Positions 1 through 5,807 of a stretch of DNA of 6,442 bases are shown here, one piece after another. Source of the stretch: Roseburia sp. CAG:303 (GTDB lineage: Bacteria > Bacillota > Clostridia > Lachnospirales > Lachnospiraceae). Each line of letters starts with the position of its first letter. Within the stretch, counting starts at the first letter, position 1. Location of the stretch: the NCBI GenBank assembly GCA_000437755.1, contig FR900158.1, positions 71,103-77,544 on the forward strand, in the 5' to 3' direction. The notes under the pieces are model-generated. The model saw only the letters and a program-made list of their open reading frames with translations. It was not told where the DNA came from and made no database searches. Position numbers and translations under genes: made by a program.

Positions 1-1
1 A

Positions 2-1660
2 ATCAAGGTATGGCAGGTAGCCGATGATAAGATCAAAGATGCGTTGCTTGGCGGTCTTGATAAGTATAACAACATCTTTATGATGGCTGATTCCGGTGCC
101 CGAGGTTCTGATAAGCAGATCAAGCAGCTTGCAGGTATGCGAGGACTTATGGCGGATACAACCGGACGTGCCATCGAGCTTCCTATCAAGTCCAACTTCC
201 GAGAAGGTCTTGACGTACTGGAATACTTCATTTCCGCACATGGTGCAAGAAAGGGTCTGTCAGATACCGCTCTTCGTACCGCCGATTCCGGATATATGAC
301 CAGACGACTCGTTGATGTTGCGCAGGAATTAATTATCCGGGAAGTGGACTGCTGCGAAGGAAAAGAAATTCCGTACATGGAAGTAGCAGAATTTACAAAT
401 GGTTCCGGTGTGCTGGAAAGTCTGGAAGAAAGAATTACAGGCAGATATGCAGCAGAAACCGTAAAAGATGCAGAAGGTAACGTTATTGTAGAAGCAAATC
501 ATATGATTACACCGAAGCGTGCAGCAGCCGTAGTGAAGTCAGGAAGAGAAAGAGTCAAGATCAGAACCATTCTTTCCTGTAAATCAAAGCTTGGTATCTG
601 TGCAAAATGTTATGGTGCAAACATGGCAACCGGACAGGCAGTACAGGTCGGCGAAGCAGTCGGTATCATCGCTGCACAGTCCATCGGTGAACCTGGTACA
701 CAGCTTACCATGAGAACCTTCCATACCGGTGGTGTGGCAGGTGGAGATATCACACAGGGTCTTCCTCGAGTAGAAGAATTATTTGAAGCAAGAAAACCAA
801 AGGGACTTGCAATCATTGCAGAGTTTGGCGGAAAAGCTGAAGTAACTGATACAAAGAAGAAGAGAGAAGTAGTAATCCGCAGCCTTGAAACAGGCGAAGA
901 GAAGGCATATCTCATTCCTTACGGTTCCCGAATCAAGATTCAGGATGGTGCAATTCTGGAAGCCGGTGATGCGCTGACAGAAGGTTCTGTAAATCCACAC
1001 GATCTGTTAAAGATCAAAGGTCTGCGTGCTGTTCAGGATTACATGCTCCACGGTGTTCAGGATGTATACCGTATGCAGGGTGTAGAAATCAATGATAAGC
1101 ATATCGAAGTTATTGTAAGACAGATGCTTAAGAAGATTAAGATTGAAGAAGCAGGAGATTCACAGTATCTTCCGGGAACATCCGTTGATGTTCTTGACTT
1201 CAACGAAACAAATGAAGCATTGTTGGCAGAAGGTAAGAAACCGGCAGTGGGAGTTCAGGTAATGCTTGGTATTACAAAGGCATCCCTTGCCACAAATTCA
1301 TTCCTTTCCGCAGCTTCCTTCCAGGAAACAACAAAAGTTCTTACAGAAGCAGCTATTAACGGTAAGGTAGATCCACTGATCGGTCTGAAGGAAAATGTTA
1401 TCATTGGTAAGTTAATTCCTGCCGGAACAGGTCTTGGCAGATATCGTGATGTAAAACTCAGCACAGATTACAAAATCGTAGAGGTTGAGGAAGAAGAGGA
1501 CGATGAAACAGAAGCATCCACAGAAGAGCAGAATACCGATGCAGAAGAAACAGCAGAAACAGCTACAGAAACTGTAGAAGTTTCTGAAGCAGACGCAGAG
1601 GAAGAAGATGCAGAAGAAGTATCTGTCGAGGAAAACGTTGAAGAAACTGTTGAAGAATAG
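2..1660 (+). CDS. rpoC: DNA-directed RNA polymerase subunit beta' (C-terminal part, 5' end outside window)
   Basis: This is the last 552 codons of the largest catalytic subunit of RNA polymerase; the reading frame is open from base 2, so the TTG at 44 is internal and not a start. Conserved blocks seen in order are MMADSGARGS (about 80-110), the Cys cluster of the second zinc site (Cys codons at 350 or 353, then 578, 599 and 608), and the trigger loop at 650-733 with SIGEPGTQLTMRTFH and the catalytic His at 722-724. Then come LPRVEELFEARKPKG (from about 761) and the C-terminal MLGITKASLATNSF / SAASFQETTKVLTEA / LIPAGTG blocks. The trigger loop runs straight into VEELFEAR with no large insertion, unlike E. 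coli, as expected for a Gram-positive enzyme. After the last conserved block the protein carries a 59-residue acidic tail, listed separately. No terminator follows: the next gene starts 7 nt after the TAG. Confidence 0.98.
   Translation: MKVWQVADDKIKDALLGGLDKYNNIFMMADSGARGSDKQIKQLAGMRGLMADTTGRAIELPIKSNFREGLDVLEYFISAHGARKGLSDTALRTADSGYMTRRLVDVAQELIIREVDCCEGKEIPYMEVAEFTNGSGVLESLEERITGRYAAETVKDAEGNVIVEANHMITPKRAAAVVKSGRERVKIRTILSCKSKLGICAKCYGANMATGQAVQVGEAVGIIAAQSIGEPGTQLTMRTFHTGGVAGGDITQGLPRVEELFEARKPKGLAIIAEFGGKAEVTDTKKKREVVIRSLETGEEKAYLIPYGSRIKIQDGAILEAGDALTEGSVNPHDLLKIKGLRAVQDYMLHGVQDVYRMQGVEINDKHIEVIVRQMLKKIKIEEAGDSQYLPGTSVDVLDFNETNEALLAEGKKPAVGVQVMLGITKASLATNSFLSAASFQETTKVLTEAAINGKVDPLIGLKENVIIGKLIPAGTGLGRYRDVKLSTDYKIVEVEEEEDDETEASTEEQNTDAEETAETATETVEVSEADAEEEDAEEVSVEENVEETVEE
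1481..1657 (+). other. Acidic low-complexity C-terminal tail of RpoC
   Basis: The last 59 residues of RpoC, after the conserved core ends at about DVKLSTDYKIV, contain 26 Glu and 5 Asp and not a single Lys, Arg or His. The rest is almost entirely Ala, Thr, Val and Ser. The DNA is a loose array of GAA/GAG, GCA and ACA/ACT codons, with near-repeats such as GTTGAAGAA occurring twice at the very end. It is expected to be disordered and strongly negative. The reading frame is clean and the conserved core is complete upstream, so this is a real extension and not a frameshift artefact. A role as a nucleic-acid mimic or factor-docking segment is inference only. Confidence 0.9.
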
Positions 1661-1667
1661 ATAAGAA

Positions 1668-2507
1668 ATGGAAAAAAGTATTTTAACTCCAAAGGAAATC
1701 GCACAGTCATCCATATCCGTTGCCGAAAATAAGGCAAATATGGTATGGTGGCGGCAGTTTCTGCTGGCAATTATGGCAGGTCTGTTTATCGGGCTTGCCG
1801 GAAATGGTGCAAGTATAACCGCATATTCCGTACCTGCTGCAGGTATGTCAAAAATGCTTTCCGGTGTTCTTTTTGGAACCGGTCTGATTCTGGTCCTGAT
1901 GGCGGGAGCAGAATTATTTACCGGAAATTCACTGATGTTAATCGGTGTTGCTGAGAAAAAGATCCGCATAAGTGCAATGCTCCGTAACTGGGTAATTGTA
2001 TACATCGGGAATTTTATCGGTGGTGTGGGACTGGCATGGTGTATCAGCCAGACGACACAGTTCGGAATGGACAAAGGTGCACTGGGTGCATATGCAATCA
2101 ATACTGCATTATCAAAATGCACACTGGATTTTAAGGCGGCATTTATTATGGCTGTTTTCTGCAATATCCTGGTGTGCCTTGCAGTCTGGGTAAGCTGGGC
2201 AGGAAAAGATATGGTGTCCAAAATCATCGGATTATATTTTCCAATCTGGCTGTTTGTAACATCCGGTTATGAACATTGCGTTGCCAATATGTATTTCATT
2301 CCGGCAGGCATATTTGCAAAAGGAAATGATGCATATGTAGCAGCTGCCGTGGAAAAATACGGACTTACACTTTCCCAGATCGATAAACTGAGCTGGTCCT
2401 CTTTTTTTGCATCAAATCTTGTACCCGTAACACTGGGTAATATTGTTGGTGGTGCATTTGTTGCAATGATGTACTGGCTTGTATTTTTAAAAGAAAAAAA
2501 TGATTAA
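1668..2507 (+). CDS. Formate/nitrite transporter (FNT) family channel
   Basis: A 279-residue polytopic membrane protein of the FocA/NirC family, pentameric channels that move formate, nitrite or related small monovalent anions across the cytoplasmic membrane. Length matches FocA (about 285). Family marks visible are GAELFTGNSLML (residues 80-91) with Thr85 at the place of FocA Thr91, Lys150, NWVIVYIGNFIGG (107-119), ILVCLAVWVSWAGK (167-180), FVTSGYEHCVANM (196-208) with the pore His203 equivalent to FocA His209, and LVPVTLGNIVGG (251-262). Roughly six hydrophobic segments are present. The ELFTG and SGYEH wording is also close to NirC, so substrate cannot be fixed; formate is attractive in a fermenting anaerobe. 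The start at 1668 keeps the amphipathic N-terminal helix typical of the family; ATG 1740 has a better AAGG but would remove it. No good Shine-Dalgarno precedes 1668, which lies 7 nt after the rpoC stop, suggesting translational coupling. Confidence 0.93.
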   Translation: MEKSILTPKEIAQSSISVAENKANMVWWRQFLLAIMAGLFIGLAGNGASITAYSVPAAGMSKMLSGVLFGTGLILVLMAGAELFTGNSLMLIGVAEKKIRISAMLRNWVIVYIGNFIGGVGLAWCISQTTQFGMDKGALGAYAINTALSKCTLDFKAAFIMAVFCNILVCLAVWVSWAGKDMVSKIIGLYFPIWLFVTSGYEHCVANMYFIPAGIFAKGNDAYVAAAVEKYGLTLSQIDKLSWSSFFASNLVPVTLGNIVGGAFVAMMYWLVFLKEKND

Positions 2508-2513
2508 AATAAG

Positions 2514-2555
2514 AAAAACCTCCAATAATTATGCATATAATTATGGAGGTTTTTT
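2514..2555 (+). terminator. Terminator-like hairpin that contains the RBS of the YitT-family gene
   Basis: AAAAACCTCC (2514-2523), one bulged A (2524) and ATAATTAT (2525-2532) pair with ATAATTAT (2537-2544) and GGAGGTTTTT (2545-2554) around a GCAT loop (2533-2536). That is 18 base pairs with a single bulge, followed by a run of six T (2550-2555). The shape, a stem with CCTCC/GGAGG and a U run placed 6 nt after the stop of the channel gene, is that of an intrinsic terminator. The same GGAGG is the only Shine-Dalgarno for the next gene, 6 nt before its ATG at 2556. The element can therefore both limit readthrough and mask the ribosome site. The stem is AT-rich inside, so terminator strength is uncertain. 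Confidence 0.75.
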
Positions 2556-3392
2556 ATGTGGAAAGAAAGAAAAAAATATGGGATTATTTTTGCCGGTGCG
2601 GTATTATATGCTTTTTCTGTAGCATTGATTCTGAAACCAAACCAGCTGGCTCCGGGCGGTGCGTCCGGTCTTGCCATTATGATTTCCTATTTTACAGGGA
2701 TTAAAACAGGTACGATTATTCTGATTTTGAATATTCCTTTAATCATTGCAGGTGTCCGGGCTTTTGGAAAAGAATTTTTATATGGGACAATGTTTGCAAT
2801 TTTCATAAATTCCATTTTTGTAAATCTTTTTGAAGAATTTCCGGCACCATTGCATGATATGTTTCTGGCATCAGTATGCGGAGGAACACTTGATGCCGTA
2901 AGTCTCGGAATTATCCTGAGGCAGGGCGGGACAACCGGGGGAACAGATATTGTTGCAAAAATATTACGAAAGAGGATGCCGCAGTTTGAGATGGGAAAGT
3001 TATTTATTCTTGTCGACATGGTAGTAGTGGCACTGTCCGCCTTTGTTTTTGGAAATATTGAAAATGCAATATATTCTGCCATTTGTGTGGTTATTACCGG
3101 TCAGGTCATGGACAGGATATTATATGGCGGACAGGGTGCGAGAATGTTATTTATCATAAGTGATTCTGCAGAAAAAATCAGCCGCAGGCTTATAGACATG
3201 GATACGGGCATTACTTATCTGAAAGGAAGAGGAGGGTATACAGACAGAGAAAAAAATGTTATAATATGCGTTATGAGAAAAAGACTTCTACCGGCAGCAT
3301 TAAAGATGATACGGGAGAAAGACGAAAAAGTGTTTATGATAGTTACTTTGGCAGAGAAAGTAGTAGGAGAAGGATATCGGGAAAATGAATAA
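2556..3392 (+). CDS. YitT family membrane protein (DUF161 plus C-terminal DUF2179 domain)
   Basis: A 278-residue protein with about six hydrophobic segments in residues 8-187 and a soluble C-terminal domain of about 85 residues. The glycine-rich family motifs are clear: LAPGGASGLA (31-40) and RQGGTTGGTDIVAK (122-135). The C-terminal domain has the DUF2179 signature GITYLKGRGGYTDREKNVI (218-236). Length is close to the usual 280-290. The molecular function of the YitT family is not established; a transporter-like membrane core with a small cytosolic sensing domain is a common guess. The start follows GGAGG by 6 nt, but that GGAGG lies in a hairpin stem (see 2514-2555). The stop overlaps the next gene by 8 nt (ATGAATAA), so the two are very likely translated together. 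It does not belong to the conserved rpo/str neighbourhood. Confidence 0.92.
   Translation: MWKERKKYGIIFAGAVLYAFSVALILKPNQLAPGGASGLAIMISYFTGIKTGTIILILNIPLIIAGVRAFGKEFLYGTMFAIFINSIFVNLFEEFPAPLHDMFLASVCGGTLDAVSLGIILRQGGTTGGTDIVAKILRKRMPQFEMGKLFILVDMVVVALSAFVFGNIENAIYSAICVVITGQVMDRILYGGQGARMLFIISDSAEKISRRLIDMDTGITYLKGRGGYTDREKNVIICVMRKRLLPAALKMIREKDEKVFMIVTLAEKVVGEGYRENE
3237..3265 (+). promoter_or_regulatory. Candidate extended -10 promoter inside the YitT-family gene
   Basis: TATACA (3237-3242, four of six matches to TTGACA) is followed after exactly 17 nt by TATAAT (3260-3265). TG sits one base before it (3257-3258), making TGTTATAAT, a perfect extended -10. The predicted start of transcription is near 3272, about 113 nt before the ATG of the next gene at 3385. 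It lies in codons for the NVIIC stretch of the C-terminal domain, so it could be a chance product of AT-rich codons. It is the best internal promoter candidate I found for the last two genes of the block. Its activity is an inference from spacing and consensus only. Confidence 0.4.
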
Positions 3393-4095
3393 AGAAAGTA
3401 CAGTAAAGGAAAAAAGGAAAACTCATGAAAAACTGAATAATGCAATTACTGTTATCTGTATACTGGCCATTATGATAAGTATACTGGCAGTAGTATTAAT
3501 AACCAAAGACAGATTTGGGAAAAAACCATTCTCTTATCCGGATTCACTGGGAAAGACCGTGATTCGTGTAGACGATGATGAGGTAACGTTAAAGGAAATT
3601 TCGTACTATATCCTGGTGGCAGAAACAAATGTTAATGCAGCCGCACAGGAATATAACAGCAATAATATGGAAGCATACTGGAATATGAATCTTCATCCGA
3701 AATATGTCAGGTCACATATTCGGGAACTTATAATAGATGCCTGTACCAGGGATAATGTATATTATCAGGAGGCATTGACGGCAGGATATACCCTGGATGA
3801 TGCCATGAAGCAGGAAATCAGGGAGAATGCCGTGGAAGAGATGAATAAGCTGACCGATGGCCAGCGGCAGTATTTGCAATATACAGAGGAGGACATGATA
3901 ACTGTTCTGACAAAGATATATTATGCCCGGTGGTATGTGACGGATCTGATGAATCAGGGATATACACAGGAAGAACTGGATATAGATGGCAGTTATTATA
4001 AGAAAGTACAAAAAAAATACAAAATTAAGGTTTATAACAGCCTGTGGGAAAAAGTTCCGATAGGAAATGTAACCATTAATCAGGATTACCAATGA
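3385..4095 (+). CDS. Membrane-anchored extracytoplasmic protein, weakly SurA-N-like; function unknown
   Basis: A 236-residue protein with a highly charged, Lys-rich cytoplasmic N-terminus (residues 1-19), one strong hydrophobic helix (about 20-40) and a hydrophilic, mostly helical remainder. This predicts a signal anchor with the bulk outside the membrane. There is no lipobox Cys. The segment TVIRVDDDEVTLKEISYYIL (58-77) followed by long charged helices recalls the N-terminal chaperone domain of SurA/PrsA-type foldases (a short beta strand with a turn, then helices). No parvulin isomerase domain follows, and the match is by pattern only. If real, it would be a chaperone-like or adaptor protein rather than an isomerase. 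The start overlaps the end of the YitT gene by 8 nt, preceded by AGGAGAAGG at about 3365-3373, rather far from the ATG. The next gene begins 13 nt downstream, so it probably forms a transcription unit with both neighbours. Confidence 0.75.
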   Translation: MNKESTVKEKRKTHEKLNNAITVICILAIMISILAVVLITKDRFGKKPFSYPDSLGKTVIRVDDDEVTLKEISYYILVAETNVNAAAQEYNSNNMEAYWNMNLHPKYVRSHIRELIIDACTRDNVYYQEALTAGYTLDDAMKQEIRENAVEEMNKLTDGQRQYLQYTEEDMITVLTKIYYARWYVTDLMNQGYTQEELDIDGSYYKKVQKKYKIKVYNSLWEKVPIGNVTINQDYQ

Positions 4096-4108
4096 AAGGG
4101 GGCAGTTT

Positions 4109-5062
4109 ATGCCGGGTTATGACACACATTATCTGTTCGGTATCAAAGCATATAAGAAATTACCGGACTCTAAAATAAAAGAAGCAATCAAAAAAAGAAA
4201 AAATGCATACATTCTCGGAGTGCTTGGACCTGATATTTTCTTCTACTATGCAACAGAGGTAGTGGCAGTGAGGAAAAATATCGGCTCCGTTATGCATACA
4301 CAGAAAACAGATACATTTTTAAAGAATATGATAGGGTATGTGGCATCGCTGGATGAAAGAAAGAATAGTGTGGAAATCGCATATCTGTGCGGATTTCTGA
4401 CCCATTATTTTCTGGATCGGGAATGTCATCCGTATGTTTACTGGCAGACGGACTACCTGAATAAGCGGAAAGATTATCTGGAGAAGCACTATCAGTTTGA
4501 AAATGATATCGATGTTGCATTATTGCGGATTATGAGAAATACTACCCCATATGAATTTTCAAGGGTCAGCCAGATAAAGATTAATCCGGCGGAACGCGAA
4601 CGGGTATGCCGGATGCTGCATTACAGTATGCACCGGACCTATGAAGAAACAAGAATTACAAAGCGGGGGATCCATCTGGCGATTCTGTCCATCCAGAAAG
4701 AACAGCATTTTTTCAAATTATGTTCCGGAAAATTAAAGACGGCGATAGAAACGGTTGAGAATTATTTTGTCGGACAGTCGTATCTTGCCAGCCTGATTCC
4801 GGGAGTTGACCATGAGATTAGCGAAGATCCGCTGAACCTGCGGCATCTCGAATGGAAGAATCCGTGGAAGTCTGAAAAAGTAAGCAATGCGTCATTTCCG
4901 GAGATGATGGAGAAAGCAGCGGGAAACTTTGCACTGTCCGTATATCTGATGGAAGATTACCTCTATGAATTCAGGGGGGATAAACAGGTCTGGAATCTGC
5001 TGACATGGCGGATCGGAAATGCATCCTACCACAGCGGGCTGGATTGGAATATTCCGAGTTAA
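4109..5062 (+). CDS. Zinc-dependent phospholipase C family protein, without signal peptide
   Basis: A 317-residue protein of the family that includes Clostridium perfringens alpha-toxin and Bacillus cereus PC-PLC. The metal-ligand pattern is visible in order: His7 (YDTHY), Asp42 (LGPDIFFY), His63 (MHTQ), His99 and Asp103 (THYFLD), His107 (CHPYVYW), His127 and Glu131 (KHYQFEND). The His-x3-Asp and His-x3-Glu spacings are those of the known enzymes. The Trp at the mature N-terminus that supplies a ligand in secreted members is absent, and residues 1-25 are polar with no signal peptide, so a cytosolic location is predicted. Bacterial relatives of this kind are common but their substrate is not known to me, so phospholipase activity is not assured. 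The start is firm: GGGGG at 4098-4102 lies 6 nt before the ATG. It uses CGG, AGG and GGG codons freely, unlike rpsL and rpsG. No terminator is seen after it. Confidence 0.85.
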   Translation: MPGYDTHYLFGIKAYKKLPDSKIKEAIKKRKNAYILGVLGPDIFFYYATEVVAVRKNIGSVMHTQKTDTFLKNMIGYVASLDERKNSVEIAYLCGFLTHYFLDRECHPYVYWQTDYLNKRKDYLEKHYQFENDIDVALLRIMRNTTPYEFSRVSQIKINPAERERVCRMLHYSMHRTYEETRITKRGIHLAILSIQKEQHFFKLCSGKLKTAIETVENYFVGQSYLASLIPGVDHEISEDPLNLRHLEWKNPWKSEKVSNASFPEMMEKAAGNFALSVYLMEDYLYEFRGDKQVWNLLTWRIGNASYHSGLDWNIPS

Positions 5063-5079
5063 AAGTTGTAAAAAAACCC

Positions 5080-5108
5080 TTGACAATTATTTTAAGGACA
5101 AGTATAAT
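5080..5108 (+). promoter_or_regulatory. Consensus housekeeping promoter of the str operon
   Basis: TTGACA (5080-5085) and TATAAT (5103-5108) both match the sigma-A/sigma-70 consensus perfectly and are separated by the ideal 17 nt. Transcription should start near 5115, giving a leader of about 66 nt before the rpsL ATG at 5181. A double perfect match is rare and fits the very high, growth-linked demand for ribosomal proteins. It lies only 18 nt after the stop of the phospholipase-family gene, so rpsL does not depend on readthrough from rpoC across the four intervening genes. Confidence 0.93.
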
Positions 5109-5114
5109 TAAAAA

Positions 5115-5132
5115 GCTTGCGAAAATGCAAGC
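5115..5132 (+). promoter_or_regulatory. 5' end hairpin of the rpsL leader
   Basis: GCTTGC (5115-5120) and GCAAGC (5127-5132) form a perfect 6-bp stem with a GAAAAT loop, located right at the predicted transcription start. No T run follows, so it is not a terminator. A hairpin at the extreme 5' end often protects mRNA from 5'-end-dependent decay, which would suit a highly expressed transcript; this role is inferred. The rest of the leader (5133-5165) is A-rich and leads to a strong AGGAGGTGA Shine-Dalgarno at 5166-5174. Confidence 0.5.
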
Positions 5133-5180
5133 AGAGTAACAAAGAAAATTACCATATTTTTAATCAGGAGGTGAAAAAGA

Positions 5181-5600
5181 ATGCCTACATTTAACCAGTT
5201 AGTAAGAAAAGGAAGAAAGACTGCAGAAAAGAAGTATACTGCACCAGCACTCTTAAAGGGATACAACTCTTTACAGAAGAAAGCTACAGATACAGCATCA
5301 CCACAGAAGAGAGGTGTGTGTACAGCAGTTAAGACAGCTACTCCAAAGAAGCCTAACTCAGCTCTTAGAAAAATTGCCAGAGTTCGTCTTTCTAACGGTA
5401 TCGAAGTAACAAGCTACATCCCAGGAGAAGGTCACAACCTTCAGGAACATAGCGTTGTTCTTATCAGAGGAGGAAGAGTAAAAGACCTTCCAGGTACAAG
5501 ATACCACATCGTTAGAGGTACACTTGATACAGCAGGTGTTGCAAAGAGACGTCAGGCACGTTCTAAATACGGCGCTAAGAGACCAAAAGCTGGAAAATAG
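5181..5600 (+). CDS. rpsL: 30S ribosomal protein S12
   Basis: A 139-residue S12, a decoding-centre protein of the small subunit. It has the Gram-positive insertion in its N-terminal part (residues about 16-40, YTAPALLKGYNSL...) compared with E. coli. Conserved blocks are SPQKRGVCT (40-48), TPKKPNSALRK (54-64), GHNLQEHSVVLIRGGRVKDLPG (84-105) and ARSKYGAKRPK near the end. Lys56 and Lys101 correspond to E. coli Lys43 and Lys88, the usual streptomycin-resistance positions, and both are the wild-type Lys. Asp102 matches the site methylthiolated by RimO in many bacteria. AGGAGGTGA at 5166-5174 fixes the start. Codon choice (AGA, CGT, few rare codons) is that of a highly expressed gene. It is first in a unit with rpsG and fusA, with its own consensus promoter. 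Confidence 0.99.
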   Translation: MPTFNQLVRKGRKTAEKKYTAPALLKGYNSLQKKATDTASPQKRGVCTAVKTATPKKPNSALRKIARVRLSNGIEVTSYIPGEGHNLQEHSVVLIRGGRVKDLPGTRYHIVRGTLDTAGVAKRRQARSKYGAKRPKAGK

Positions 5601-5792
5601 GAATTCATCACAGGTTGAATGAAAGGTAACAGCATAGCTGTTATGCCGCAGGACGGCACAGGCCCTTTGGGCTTGCCCATAGTGACGGATTAAAAATATG
5701 GTTGAATAGATTTACTGAAATTTATGAACGTGTTTTTAAAGCCGCACGAACACAATCAAAAGTGAGTACCGTTGATTTAATTAAAATTTATT
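5601..5792 (+). promoter_or_regulatory. Structured rpsL-rpsG intercistronic region
   Basis: The 207-nt gap contains no open frame with a ribosome site. Its first half holds several small stems. TAACAGC/GCTGTTA (5627-5633/5637-5643) is extended by GG/CC across a bulge, and is in competition with GCATA/TATGC (5632-5636/5642-5646). GCCG/CGGC is at 5645-5648/5654-5657. GCCC/GGGC around TTT (5662-5665/5669-5672) has an outer GGCA/TGCC (5655-5658/5674-5677) that competes with the preceding stem. No T run follows, so these are not intrinsic terminators. The second half is AU-rich and leads to AAGGAGGG (5793-5800). In E. coli, S7 binds the rpsL-rpsG intercistronic mRNA to repress its own synthesis. 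A similar role here is possible by position, but I cannot show a shared structure. Confidence 0.45.
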
Positions 5793-5807
5793 AAGGAGGG
5801 AAGAACC

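Noticed and set aside
44..46. TTG at 44 as the start of a shorter rpoC-like gene
   Set aside because: The frame is open to the window edge and the upstream residues (IKVWQVADDKIKDA) continue normal RpoC sequence, so this is an internal codon of a gene cut by the window.
1563..1577. CTACAG-AAA-CTGTAG palindrome near the end of rpoC
   Set aside because: A 6-bp stem in low-complexity Glu/Thr codon DNA is expected by chance, and no T run or ribosome site is associated.
610..2227. Long minus-strand open frames opposite rpoC and the channel gene, including one of 271 codons
   Set aside because: They lie wholly or largely antisense to well-recognised genes, their translations resemble no family, and they are rich in Ser, Pro and Ile/Phe as expected from the complement of Glu/Lys-rich coding sequence.
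2536..2541. TATAAT inside the hairpin stem before the YitT gene as a promoter -10
   Set aside because: There is no -35 match at 16-18 nt upstream (GAAAAA region) and no TG at the extended -10 position. The motif follows from the AT-rich palindrome of the stem.
3729..3734. TATAAT within the SurA-N-like gene as a promoter for the phospholipase-family gene
   Set aside because: No acceptable -35 hexamer is present at 16-18 nt spacing and no extended -10 TG precedes it.
5063..5079. Terminator after the phospholipase-family gene
   Set aside because: The 17 nt between the stop and the rpsL promoter are A-rich with no inverted repeat or T run.
5702..5728. TTGAAT ... TATGAA as a separate rpsG promoter
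   Set aside because: The spacing is 15 nt and both hexamers are imperfect, which is too weak to support.
5773..5807. Partial resemblance of the region before rpsG (TTTAATT ... GAAGAACC) to 16S rRNA near positions 950-980, as an S7 mimic
   Set aside because: Only two short blocks match from memory, their spacing differs, and the Shine-Dalgarno lies between them. It is most likely coincidence.
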